A stretch of 64,000 nucleotides of DNA from Croceibacterium aestuarii. Lineage in GTDB: Bacteria > Pseudomonadota > Alphaproteobacteria > Sphingomonadales > Sphingomonadaceae. The stretch spans positions 310,001 to 374,000 of the forward strand of contig NZ_CP131039.1 of assembly GCF_030657335.1 (NCBI RefSeq). Direction: 5' to 3'. Positions 43,822-53,900 of the stretch are shown here, one piece after another (the stretch's first letter is position 1; the number at the start of each line of letters is the position of its first letter). Under the pieces are notes generated by a model. It ran no database searches. It worked only from the letters and a program-made list of their open reading frames with translations, and was not told where the DNA came from. A program made the position numbers and the translations under genes.

Positions 43822-45453
43822 CGACCCCCAGCAGACGCCCCGCGCAGTGCGAGGCCGCGCGCCCGATGTCTTCACGCCGGGCGGATGGGTACCGATGCGC
43901 GAATACGGCGAGAGCGAGGTCGATTTCGTCATCGTCGGGACCGGCGCGGGCGGCGGCACGCTGGCCTGCAAGCTGGCCGAAGCCGGATTCTCGGTCATCG
44001 CCATGGACGCCGGGCCATACTGGCGGCCGCTGGAGGATTTCGCCTCCGACGAAGCGCATCAGGAAAAGCTCTACTGGACCGACGAACGGATCGTCGACGG
44101 CGCGGACCCGCTCACGATGGGCTCGAACAATTCGGGCAAGTCGGTGGGTGGATCGACCGTGCATTTTGCGATGGTCTCGCTGCGCTTCCGGCCCGAATGG
44201 TTCAAGGCGCGCAGCAAGCTGGGCTACGGCGTCGACTGGCCGCTCGATTGGCGCGAAATGTGGACTTATTATCGCGAGGTCGAGCAGGCGCTGTGCATCG
44301 CGGGCCCGCTGACCTACCCGTGGGGCCCGAAGCGGCCGCGTTATCCCTACCGCGCGCACAAGCTCAACGCCCCCGCGCGCTATCTCGCGCAAGGGGCGGA
44401 AGCTCTGGGGATAGAGTGGACCGAAACGCCGATTGCCACTCTTTCGGCCCCGCGCGGACAAGCCACCCTTGCGTCTATCGCGGCTTCTGCGTGGCGGGCT
44501 GCTCGACCAACGCGAAGCAATCGGTGCTCGTCACCTGGCTCCCGCGCGCCCTGGCGGCGGGCGCGGAAATACGCGACCTGGCAATGGTCGGACGGATCGA
44601 GACACGAAACGGCCGCGCCACCGGCGTGCATTTTCGCCGCGAGGGCGAATGGCACTTCCAGAAGGCGAGGAACGTCGTGGTGGCGGGCTATGCGATCGAG
44701 ACGCCGCGCCTGCTGCTGAACTCCGCCAACGACGAGTTCCCCGACGGCCTGGCCAACTCCTCGGGAATGGTGGGCAGGAACCTCATGGTGCAGCTCAACC
44801 AGGCCGCGTGGGGACGCCTCGAAGACGAGGTGCGCTCCTACAAGGGGCCGCCGAGCCTGGCGATCTCCGAGCATTGGAACTACGCCGATAGCGGCAAGGA
44901 TTATCACGGTGGCTGGTGCTATATGAGCCAGGGCCCGCTGCCGATAAGCTGGGCCAACACCCTGTCGCGCTGCCGCGGATTGTGGGGGCAGGCGCTGCTC
45001 GACGAGATGAACCGCGCCAACCATTCGGTCGGCCTCAAGATGGTCGGCGAGGTGCTTCCCTACCCGCACAACCGCGTCACCCTCACGGACGAGACCGATC
45101 AATACGGGCTGCCGGTACCGCGCGTCACGTACTCGCTCGGCGACAACGAGAAGGCGATGATTCGGCACGCCGTCGATTTCATGGACCGTTCGCTCGAGGC
45201 GGTCGGCGCGACCGAGCGCTGGCAGGAGATGGACGACACCTGTCACCTCAACGGCACCGCGCGCATGGGCGACGATCCGGCCACCAGCGTGGTCGATGCC
45301 GACTGCCGCAGCTGGGACGTGCCCAACCTGTGGCTCTGCGACGGTTCGGTCTTTCCCACCGTGGGCGGCGTCAACCCGTCGCTGACCATCCAGGCGATTG
45401 CCTGCCGCACAGGTGACCGGATTGCGGAACTAGCCCGCCGGGGTGAGCTTTAA
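43814..45453 (+). pseudogene. GMC-family flavoprotein dehydrogenase, interrupted by a frameshift
   Basis: The protein begins at GTG 43814 and reads well in one frame up to ETPIATLSAPRG (to about 44458). It continues only in the -1 frame from PCVYRGFCVAGCSTNAKQS (from 44467) to the stop at 45453. Joined, it would be about 546 residues. FAD binding is VIVGTGAGGGTLACKLAEAG near residue 38. The C-terminal catalytic histidine is in CHLNGTARMG and the asparagine in GGVNPSLTIQA. A one-base deletion between 44456 and 44467 explains the break. It is either a real recent mutation or a sequencing error. If intact, it is the catalytic subunit of a membrane alcohol or sugar dehydrogenase. Confidence 0.88.
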
Positions 45454-45459
45454 CTGGAT

Positions 45460-46473
45460 ATGAGACAGAACCTTGCCAATCCGCCCGTTGTAGTCGTCAC
45501 CGGCGCCTCGGCCGGCGTCGGCCGCGCCGTGGTCCGCCGGTTCGCGCGCGACGGAGCGAAAATCGCCCTGATCGCCCGCGGCATCGACGGTCTTCAAGCC
45601 GCGAAGCGCGAAGTCGAGGCCGCTGGCGGCGAAGCGTTGGTCTGCCCGTGCGACGTGGCCGAATACGAAGCGGTTGCGGCCGCTGCCGAACGGATCGAGC
45701 AGGAACTCGGGCCAATCGATATCTGGGTCAACGCGGCCTTCGCCGGCGTTCTCGGCCCGTTCGCTGAAATGGCCATGGAGGATTACGAGCGCGTCACGCG
45801 CGTGACCTATCTCGGCCAGGTGCACGGGAGCCGGGCCGCGCTCGACCGCATGCTGCCGCGCGACCGCGGCTCGATCGTGCTGGTGGGCAGCGCGCTCGCC
45901 TACCGCGGGATACCGCTGCAATCGGCCTATTGCGGTGCAAAGCACGCGATCCAGGGGTTCCAGGACTCGCTGCGCTGCGAATTGCTTCACGCGAAGTCCA
46001 ACGTCCATGTCAGCATGGTCCAGCTGCCCGGCGTCAACACTCCGCAGTTCGACTGGATCAAGTCGCTGATGCCGATGAAGCCCAAGCCGGCGAGCCCGCC
46101 GTACCAGCCCGAGATTCCCGCCGAAGCGATTCACTACGCCGCGCACCACAAACGCAAGGAGATCAAGCTCGGCTGGGCGACGCTGCAGGCGATCTGGGGC
46201 GATCGGCTCGCCTCGCCGCTGCTCGACCGGTACCTGGCGCGAACCGGGTATTCCGGACAGCAGGACACCGAACCGGTGGCGCCCGACCGCGAGAACAATC
46301 TCTACCGGCCGGTACCCGGCGATCGCGGCGCACACGGCCGCTTCGATCGCAAGGCGCGCAGCCGCAGCTCGCAACTTTGGTTGACGACGCACCGCGCGCA
46401 GACCGCGCTGGCGGCAGGACTCGCGCTCGCCGCCGGTGGAATAGCGTGGATGGCCAAGCGCGCCCGCGCATGA
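45460..46473 (+). CDS. Short-chain dehydrogenase/reductase with a C-terminal membrane segment
   Basis: A 337-residue SDR. The NAD(P) motif VVTGASAGVGRAVV is near residue 12, the NAA element lies near 89 and the active-site YCGAK near 153 (Tyr-x3-Lys). After the SDR domain (to about 250) there is an extra 90-residue tail. The tail ends in a hydrophobic helix (ALAAGLALAAGGIAWMA) and a basic end, suggesting membrane association. It lies seven bases after the GMC gene, and the stop overlaps the GH15 gene. The substrate is unknown. Confidence 0.88.
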   Translation: MRQNLANPPVVVVTGASAGVGRAVVRRFARDGAKIALIARGIDGLQAAKREVEAAGGEALVCPCDVAEYEAVAAAAERIEQELGPIDIWVNAAFAGVLGPFAEMAMEDYERVTRVTYLGQVHGSRAALDRMLPRDRGSIVLVGSALAYRGIPLQSAYCGAKHAIQGFQDSLRCELLHAKSNVHVSMVQLPGVNTPQFDWIKSLMPMKPKPASPPYQPEIPAEAIHYAAHHKRKEIKLGWATLQAIWGDRLASPLLDRYLARTGYSGQQDTEPVAPDRENNLYRPVPGDRGAHGRFDRKARSRSSQLWLTTHRAQTALAAGLALAAGGIAWMAKRARA

Positions 46474-48263
46474 GCGACAAGCGCATCGAAGACTATGCAC
46501 TGATCGGCGACGGAGAGACCGCCGCGCTCGTCCATCGCAATGGCACGATAGATTGGCTGTGCCTGCCGCGATTCGATTCGGAAGCCTGCTTCGCCGCGCT
46601 GCTGGGCGACGACGAAAACGGTTGCTGGCACTTGCGGTTCGAAGGCGAAACCGGCCGCAGCCGCAGCTACCGCGACGGCAGCTTGATCCTTGAAACCGAA
46701 ATCACCTGTTCGCAGGGCAAGGCTCGCCAGATCGACTTTATGCCCATGCGCGCGCAAGTCCCGCGCATCGTGCGCATTGTCGAGTGCCTCGAAGGCGAGG
46801 TGTCGGTGCGCAATGAGATGCGGCTGCGCTTCGACTACGGGCGGATCCATCCGCTCGTCCGCGGCGCGGGCGACGGGTGCGTCATGGCGATCAGCGGACC
46901 CAACGCCGTCAGTCTCGAATTCGACGTACCGATCGAGTTCGCCGACCGCCGCTTTGCCAGCGCGCAGCGTCTCGGCGCCGGGGAGAGGGCCTGCTACGCC
47001 TTGACCTGGTTCCCGAGTCACGAAGAGACTCCTGCGCGGATCGACCCGTCCGAGGAACTCGGGAGCACCGAAACCTTCTGGCGCGAGTGGTCTGGTAACA
47101 TTACGCGAGATGGCCGCTACAGCGCGATGATCGCCCGGTCGCTGATTACCTTGAAGGCGCTGATGTTCACGCCCACCGGGGGAATGGTCGCGGCGCCGAC
47201 CGCATCGCTTCCCGAACAGCCTGGCGGCGAGCGCAACTGGGATTACCGGTTCTGCTGGCTGCGCGATGCAACCTTCACTCTGCTTGCACTGACCCGTTGG
47301 GGCCTCGATGACGAAGCGCGCGACTGGATCAAGTGGCTGCGCCGGACAGTAGGCGGTGAACCCATCGACCTGCAGCCATTCTACCTGGTCGACGGAGAGC
47401 GACGCGCGATCGAGTGGCAGGCCGGCTGGCTGCACGGCTTCAACGGCGCGCAGCCCGTGCGGTTCGGCAATCGCGCCGAGGATCAGCTCCAGCTCGACAT
47501 CTATGGCGAGGTCATCGATTCGCTCTACCAGGCCAGCAAGGAGGGAGTCGGCGACGACGACGATTCCGACCAACTGATTCGCCTGCTCGCTTCGCGCCTC
47601 GAGGAAGTATGGCAAAAACCCGACGCCGGTATTTGGGAAAGCAGGGGCGAGCCGCGTCACCATACCTATTCCAAGGTCATGTGCTGGGTCGCTTTCGATC
47701 GCGCGTCGGCATGGCTGGAACAGCGCGACACCGCGCTTTCGGCGCACTACCGCGACCTGGCTCGGACGGTCCATGCGCAGGTGCTGGACGAGGGCGTGGA
47801 TGAGGAGCGCGGGTGCTTCGTGATCGCGTATGGCGATACCGCCGTCGACGCCTCCGCCCTGCGCATTCCCTTGGTCGGGTTCCTGCCGGCAGACGACCTG
47901 CGGGTCCGTGCCACCGTCGCGGCGATCGAGACCGACTTATGTCGCAATGGGCTGTTCGCCCGCTACGATACCGCAGCGACCGAAGACGGCGTCGAGGGCT
48001 CGGAGGGCGCTTTTGTCGCGGTCTCGTTCTGGTTGGCCGAAGTCTACCACATGCAGGGCCGAATCGACGACGCACGCACCCTCTTCGAGCGCGTGCTGGG
48101 CCGCGCCAACGATCTCGGCTTGCTCGCCGAGCAGCTGGAGTTTGGCGGCGACCGTCAGCTCGGCAATTTTCCGCAGGGCTTGTCGCACATTGCTCTACTG
48201 GCCGCGGCCGATCGAATGCAGCGCGGGCGAGGCGGGGCCCGCGAACCGGCGCAATCGAAATGA
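46470..48263 (+). CDS. Glycoside hydrolase family 15 protein
   Basis: A 597-residue GH15 enzyme of the trehalase/glucoamylase-like group. An N-terminal beta domain (IEDYALIGDGETAALVHRNG at the start) precedes an (alpha/alpha)6 barrel. Barrel signatures are ERNWDYRFCWLRDATFTLLA near residue 253, and RRAIEWQAGWLHGFNGAQPV near 312. NFPQGLSHIAL is near the C-terminus. No signal peptide, so the substrate, probably trehalose or a maltodextrin, would be cytoplasmic. ATG overlaps the SDR stop. Trehalose handling fits a stress operon. Confidence 0.9.
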   Translation: MSDKRIEDYALIGDGETAALVHRNGTIDWLCLPRFDSEACFAALLGDDENGCWHLRFEGETGRSRSYRDGSLILETEITCSQGKARQIDFMPMRAQVPRIVRIVECLEGEVSVRNEMRLRFDYGRIHPLVRGAGDGCVMAISGPNAVSLEFDVPIEFADRRFASAQRLGAGERACYALTWFPSHEETPARIDPSEELGSTETFWREWSGNITRDGRYSAMIARSLITLKALMFTPTGGMVAAPTASLPEQPGGERNWDYRFCWLRDATFTLLALTRWGLDDEARDWIKWLRRTVGGEPIDLQPFYLVDGERRAIEWQAGWLHGFNGAQPVRFGNRAEDQLQLDIYGEVIDSLYQASKEGVGDDDDSDQLIRLLASRLEEVWQKPDAGIWESRGEPRHHTYSKVMCWVAFDRASAWLEQRDTALSAHYRDLARTVHAQVLDEGVDEERGCFVIAYGDTAVDASALRIPLVGFLPADDLRVRATVAAIETDLCRNGLFARYDTAATEDGVEGSEGAFVAVSFWLAEVYHMQGRIDDARTLFERVLGRANDLGLLAEQLEFGGDRQLGNFPQGLSHIALLAAADRMQRGRGGAREPAQSK

Positions 48264-48703
48264 AGCGCGCGGAACTTCAGGGCCTTCAATCCGGTTCGGA
48301 TATCATGGATCCCGCCGAGCGCAACCTGTCGCACCGTCGCCCACTCTTGGCGGCCATCTGCGCGCTGGGCGCCTGCGCGTGGCTTGGCGCTTGCGCACCG
48401 CATGATGGCGATGCGCCCGCCTTGGGCAATCCGGAGGCCGGCGCGCTGGTCATCAGCCGCAAGGCTTGCGGATCGTGTCACACCATTCCCGGCATTACCG
48501 GGGCGGATGGGCAAGTCGGTCCGTCGCTCGCCGGTTTGGGCGAACGGCACATCATCGCCGGCACGCTGCCCAATTCGCGCCCGAACCTCGAGTATTACCT
48601 GCTGCATCCACAGGAAGTCGTGAAGGGCAACTACATGCCCGACCAGGGTCTAACGGCGCGTCAGGCACGCGATGCGGCCGCTTACTTGCTGGAGCTGCGA
48701 TGA
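48260..48703 (+). CDS. Class I c-type cytochrome, probable lipoprotein
   Basis: A protein of up to 147 residues. The heme motif CGSCH is in SRKACGSCHTI near residue 71, and the likely axial methionine is in KGNYMPDQGL near 124. The N-terminal segment LGACAWLGACAPHD contains a lipobox-like LGAC, so it may be tethered to a membrane. ATG 48260 overlaps the GH15 stop; ATG 48305 gives a shorter form beginning just before the signal. It may accept electrons from the GMC dehydrogenase of this operon. Confidence 0.85.
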   Translation: MKRAELQGLQSGSDIMDPAERNLSHRRPLLAAICALGACAWLGACAPHDGDAPALGNPEAGALVISRKACGSCHTIPGITGADGQVGPSLAGLGERHIIAGTLPNSRPNLEYYLLHPQEVVKGNYMPDQGLTARQARDAAAYLLELR

Positions 48704-49332
48704 GACGGATTCGGCAGCTGATTCGCGAACACAAATTGCTGGCCGGGCTGGCAGGAGGCGTTGCGCTCTCGGGCGCCGTGGCCGCTTTGCTAGGGGTGTT
48801 CGTCCTGTCCGGCCGATACAACACGGCGGCGAGCAGCCCGCACGCCAAACTGGTCGCCTGGGCGGTCCACACCACCATGGTCAATTCGGTCAAGCGGCGA
48901 GCCCCCGAAATGCGGCGTACGCCGCCTCTTTCGAAGGCTCGGCTCCTTTCCGGCGCGACTGAATACGAAGAGCACTGCGTCGAGTGCCACGGCGGCCCGG
49001 GCGTGGCGCGCGCGCACTGGGTTAGCGCCATGTTACCGACCCCGCCGTACCTGCTCGATGCGGGAAGCCGCTGGACCCACGGCGAGCTCTACGAAATCGT
49101 CAACCACGGCGTGAAGATGACAGCCATGCCGGCGTGGGGAGAGGTCATGTCCCCCCAAGAGGTCGAAGACGTCGTCACATTCGTGGAGCTTTTGCCCAAG
49201 ATAAGTCCCTCGGAATACGGCCTTCTGCGCAAAGCCGCCCAGATGTCGATCGCTAGAAAGGATTCGACCGATAGTGAAGCCGCGCCTTCCGGCGAGGCGG
49301 TGGTCTCCGAACAACTTGGTGAACCCGGTTAA
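48700..49332 (+). CDS. Membrane-anchored c-type cytochrome
   Basis: A 210-residue protein with an N-terminal membrane helix (residues 13-38) and one heme motif CVECHGGPG near residue 91. The axial methionine is in VKMTAMPAWGEV near 133. The C-terminal 40 residues are polar. It overlaps the previous cytochrome gene by four bases (ATGA), ending the operon. The pair could form the electron outlet from the flavoprotein to a terminal oxidase. Confidence 0.87.
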   Translation: MRRIRQLIREHKLLAGLAGGVALSGAVAALLGVFVLSGRYNTAASSPHAKLVAWAVHTTMVNSVKRRAPEMRRTPPLSKARLLSGATEYEEHCVECHGGPGVARAHWVSAMLPTPPYLLDAGSRWTHGELYEIVNHGVKMTAMPAWGEVMSPQEVEDVVTFVELLPKISPSEYGLLRKAAQMSIARKDSTDSEAAPSGEAVVSEQLGEPG

Positions 49333-49406
49333 ATATCGCAGCAAGGCACCCGCGATATTCAGGAATGGCAGGCCTCAGCCTGCAGCCACGTTCCCGGAGA
49401 GAGCGC

Positions 49407-49523
49407 CTATTGGCCCCCCTCCACGAAGATGCGGAGGAGCAATACGAAAGAAGCCAGGAAGAAGCCCGAGAGGGCTGCGCGAAACGCGTCGGCGTGCTCC
49501 TTCCACCACGGCGAGCGATTCAT
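49407..49523 (-). CDS. Candidate 38-residue membrane micro-protein of the RND operon
   Basis: The start codon (CAT at 49521-49523 on the plus strand) overlaps the stop of the outer-membrane channel gene by ATGA, a coupling used throughout this genome. The product starts MNRSPWWKEHADAFRAALSG, followed by one hydrophobic helix (FFLASFVLLLRIFV), and ends EGGQ. This gives an amphipathic N-terminus and one membrane span. The size and placement recall AcrZ, the small helper of AcrB, but no sequence similarity is claimed. It is below the usual annotation length. Confidence 0.55.
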   Translation of the reverse strand: MNRSPWWKEHADAFRAALSGFFLASFVLLLRIFVEGGQ

Positions 49524-50950
49524 GTCCGCGGCCTCCCGTTATCGGCCGCCCAGCCCCCGCCGAGCGCACGAAACACCCCGATCTGGTAGCGCGATACTTG
49601 CGCGTCTTGCTCGGCAAGCTGAGCGCGCGTCTCGGCGAGAGTGCGTTCCGCGTCGAGAACCTGAAGCGAGTCGACCGTGCCCTCGCGTCGCTGAGCACGC
49701 AGGATCGCGGCTGCGCGTTCGGCAGCCGCTTGAGCGTCCTGCAAAGTGCGCCGCCGATCGAGCGAACGGGCATATCTCGTCAGCGCGACCTCTGTTTCCT
49801 TCAGCGCCTGCAGAACGGCTCCGTCGAAGGCCGCGAGCGATTGCTCGGCGTCGGCATTGGCGGCTTCGATGCGCGCCCTCGTCGCTTCCTGATTTGGGAA
49901 CACCCAGTCGATCAACGATCCGACGAGGTAGCTTAGCGAACCGCCCGTCAGCAGATCCCCGAGGCTCGTCGCACTCGACCCTGCATTCCCGCCCAGCGTG
50001 ATGCGGGGATAGAGATCGGCGGTGGCCACGCCGATCCGCGCCGTGTCGGCCGCCAGTCGCCGCTCGGCCGCGCGCACGTCCGGCCGTCTGGCGAGGAGCG
50101 ACGCCCCGTCTCCGACCGGCAAGGGCGCGGCGATCTCCAAGATCAGTGCCCGGCTTCCCGCGATAGGCGGCAAGTCCGCCGGGGCGCGGCCGGTCAGCGT
50201 TGCGAGCGCGAAAAGCGCAGCGCGCCGCTCGGCTTCGAGCGCCGGAATTTCGGCCGCCCGCTGCTCGCGCAGCGTCTCGATCCGGGCGACGGCCAGTCCG
50301 TCCTCCAGGCCCGCATCGTGCCGTCGATTCGTCAGGTGCAGCGTCTCGTCGAGCAGACCGACTATCGATTTGGCGACCGCGATCCGCGCGGCCGCGCTCG
50401 CCGCGTCGGCATAGGCCCGCGTGGTATCGGCAACGACCACGACGCGAACCGCATCGGCTTCGGCCTGGGCAACCTCGAGGTCGGCCCGGCTGGCCTCGAT
50501 GCCGCGCGATATCCGGCCGAACGCATCGACCTCGTACGACACGTCGAGGCCGAGATCGAAGTTCGCGCTTTCGCGGTCGGCACCGGGCATGAGCTGGCTG
50601 TCGGGCGTGCGCGCATACGAGCCCCCGGCCGAGAGCGACGACTGCGGCAGGCGCTCCGCCCCGGCGCCGCGCAAGACGGCCCTCGCCCGCGCAATCCGCG
50701 CCTTCGCCTGGCGAACGTCGGTGTTTGCCGCCAGTGCGTCGGATACGAGCCCGTCAAGGACCGGATCGTTGTAGAGGTGCCACCAACCAGTGGGCAGCTC
50801 GGTGGGGCGAACCGCTGCCGGGTCGAGCGAAAGAAAGGGGCCGGTCGCCGCAGAGGATTGGGGGGTGGGTGCGACGTAGTCCGGCCCCACCGCGCACCCG
50901 GCAAGGGCGAGCGCGGATAGCGAGACGAATGCGAATGCAGGATGGCGCAT
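49520..50950 (-). CDS. RND efflux outer-membrane channel lipoprotein (NodT/OprM family)
   Basis: A 476-residue TolC-like channel. The lipobox LALAGCAVGPDY puts the acylated Cys near residue 17. The family opening continues with WWHLYNDPVLDGLV, and the repeated helical-hairpin halves include FDLGLDVSYEVDAFGR and LYPRITLGGNAGSSA. It forms the outer-membrane exit for the pump encoded directly upstream (11-base gap). The stop is coupled to a 38-codon ORF. Confidence 0.92.
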   Translation of the reverse strand: MRHPAFAFVSLSALALAGCAVGPDYVAPTPQSSAATGPFLSLDPAAVRPTELPTGWWHLYNDPVLDGLVSDALAANTDVRQAKARIARARAVLRGAGAERLPQSSLSAGGSYARTPDSQLMPGADRESANFDLGLDVSYEVDAFGRISRGIEASRADLEVAQAEADAVRVVVVADTTRAYADAASAAARIAVAKSIVGLLDETLHLTNRRHDAGLEDGLAVARIETLREQRAAEIPALEAERRAALFALATLTGRAPADLPPIAGSRALILEIAAPLPVGDGASLLARRPDVRAAERRLAADTARIGVATADLYPRITLGGNAGSSATSLGDLLTGGSLSYLVGSLIDWVFPNQEATRARIEAANADAEQSLAAFDGAVLQALKETEVALTRYARSLDRRRTLQDAQAAAERAAAILRAQRREGTVDSLQVLDAERTLAETRAQLAEQDAQVSRYQIGVFRALGGGWAADNGRPRT

Positions 50951-50961
50951 GGACGATGCTC

Positions 50962-53900
50962 CTATTCGGCAGGGACTGTGAAAGGTTCCTCGCCCGCAGA
51001 CGGCTCGGTGCGGTTGCGTAGGGCGGCGAGCCGGTCGCCGAGCTCGCGGCAGACGACGTAGAAAGTCGGCGTGAACACGAGGCCGAAACCGGTTACCCCC
51101 AGCATCCCGAAGCAAACCGCGGTGCCCAGCGCCTGGCGCAGTTCCGCTCCGGCCCCGGTCGCGACGACCAGCGGCACCGAACCGAGAATGAAGGCAAAAC
51201 TCGTCATGAGGATCGGGCGAAGCCGGGTGCGTGCGGCCTGAACTGCCGCGTCGACCGGCGAAAGCCCGTCGCGCTCCTCGCCCTGGCGGGCGAACTCGAC
51301 GATCAGGATCGCGTTCTTCGCCGCCAGGGCGATCAACACGACGAGACCGATCTGCGTCAGCACGTTGTTGTCCATGCCGCGGATGTTCACCCCTACCATC
51401 GCGGCGAGCAGACACATCGGCACGATCAGGATGATCGCCAGGGGCATGACCAGGCTTTCGTATTGCGCCGCGAGAACGAGGAAGACGAGCACCACGGCCA
51501 GCGCGAAGACGAGGATCGCGGTGTTGCCGGCAGTCGCCTGCTGGAAGGCGATACCGGTCCATTCGGATTCGTACCCGCGCGGCAGCGCTTTCGCTGCCAC
51601 GCCTTCCATCGTCGCCAGCGACTGACCCGACGAGAAGCCGGGCGCCGTGTCACCGTCGATCGCGACCGCCGGGGCGAGGTTGTAGCGCGTGACGCGGTAT
51701 GGGCCGGTCGTGTCGCTGAGCTCCGCCACCGAACCGAGCGGGACCATCGCCCCGTTGTCGGAACGGGTGTAGAGATTGGCAATGTCCGAGGCATCGTTGC
51801 GAAACGGCGCATCGGCCTGCGCGGTAACGCGATAGGTCCGCCCCAGCAGGTTGAAGTCGTTGATGAAGGCGCTGCCGAGATAGACCTGCAGCGTCTCGAA
51901 CACCTTGGCGGGCGACACCCCGAGGATCTGCGCCTTGTCGCGGTCGATGTCGGCCTTCACGCGCGGCGTCCCGGTATCGAAGAACGTGTAGACCCCGGCG
52001 AGGCCCTTGTGCTGGTTGGCCTGCGCGATCACGGCATTGGCGATATCCTGCATCTTGCGATAGCCGGCGCCCGATCGGTCCTCGATCATCATGCGGAAAC
52101 CGCCGGCCGAACCGATACCGCGAATGACCGGCGGCTTGACGATCATCAGACGGGCCGACTTGATGTCGGCCGTGGCGGCCTGCGCCTGCTGCATCAGGGC
52201 GTCGATCGTCTCGCCTTTGGCGGCGCGCGTCTTGAAGTCGTCGAGCACCCAGTAGGCGGCCGCCGAACTGGCCGACTGCGTCTCCGACGTTCCGTCGAAG
52301 CCGGAGAGCATAACGGTGCCCGAAATTCCGTCGATCGGCAGCATCCGTTCGGCGACCTGCTTCATCACCGCGTCGGTGCGCGTGGTGGCAGAACCGGGCG
52401 GCAGCTGGATGACCGTCAGGAAGTATCCCTGGTCCTGCTGCGGCACGAAGCCGGTGGGCGTCCAGACCAGGGCGGCCGCGGTCAGCGCGATGAGGCCGGC
52501 ATAGGCGGCCATCATGCGCCGGGGCATGCGCACAAGGCGCGCGGTGAGCGCCGCATAGCGTTCGCTGAAGCGCTCGAAGGCGCGGTTGAACCTGTCGCCC
52601 GCAGCCTCCACCGCCTGGCGCCAGCGCGGCGCGTCCCGACGCAGCTTTCGGTGCGGACGCAGCAAGAGAGCCGAAAGTGCCGGAGATAGCGTGAGCGAAA
52701 CGACCAGCGAGATGATGGTGGCCGCCGAAATGGTGACCGCGAACTGCTTGTAGAACTCGCCAGACAGGCCGCCGATGAACAGCGTCGGCACGAACACTGC
52801 GCACAGCACCAGGACGATGGCGATGAGAGCCGTACCGACCTCGTCCATCGACCGCCGCGCGGCTTCGAGCGGCGAGTGCCCCGCCTCGAGATTGCGCTCC
52901 ACGTTTTCGACCACGACGATCGCGTCGTCGACGACGATCCCGATCGCCAACACCAGTCCGAATAGCGAGAGGTTGTTGAGCGAATAGCCGAGCATGGCCA
53001 GCACGGCGAAGGTGCCGACCAGCGAGACGGGGATTGCCAGAACCGGGATGAGCGAGGCACGTGCCTTCTGCAGAAAGGCGACGATCACCAGCACGACGAG
53101 AACGATGGCCTCGAACAGCGTGTGGACCACCGCGCTGATGCTTTCGGAAATGAATTCGGTCGGATTGTAGACGATCCTGTATTCGAGCCCCGCAGGGAAG
53201 CTCTTCGACAGCTCGCTCATGGTCGACTTGACCTCTTCCGCCGCCGCCAGGGCGTTCGATCCCGGAGCCTGGAAGACCGGGATGATGACCGAGTCCATCT
53301 GGTTGAGGTAGGCAGACGTGGCGTAGTCCTGCGCCCCGATCTCGACCCGGGCGACATCGCCGACGCGAACCTGGCGGCCCTGCTCGTCCGTGCGGATGAC
53401 GACGTCGGAAAATTGCTGGGGATCGGTGAAGCGGCCCTGCGTCTCGACGTTGAGCTGGAACGCGCTGTCGGGACTCGGCTGCTGGCCGAGCGTGCCTGCT
53501 GCGACCTGCACGTTCTGCGAGCGCAAAGCCTGGACGATGTCGCCCGCGGTCAAGCCGAGTGCGGCGGCGCGGCCGGGGTCGATCCACACGCGCATGGCCA
53601 GTTCGCGTTGTCCGAACAGTTGCACGTCTCCGACCCCCTCGATGCGGGCGAGGCGGTCCTTGATGCGGGTCTGGGCGTAATTGGAGATGTATTCGCGGTT
53701 GAGCGACCCATCGGGCGAAATGAGGTTTACGACCAGCAGGAAATCGGGCGTCGTCTTGCGGGTCACGATACCGAGGCGCTGGACTTCCTCAGGCAGGCGC
53801 GGCTCGGCAATTGCCACGCGATTTTGAACCAGCGTCTGCGCCTGGTCGAGATCGGTACCGGGTTCGAACGTAACCGTGATCGTCACTCGCCCGTCCCCAG

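Noticed and set aside
44440-44480. Programmed ribosomal frameshift in the GMC gene
   Set aside because: No slippery heptamer or downstream pseudoknot is evident, and GMC enzymes are not known to use frameshifting. A mutation or sequencing error is simpler.
49520-50950. Nodulation function suggested by the NodT family name
   Set aside because: NodT is only the historical family name for RND outer-membrane channels. The adjacent pump and adaptor fix its role in efflux.
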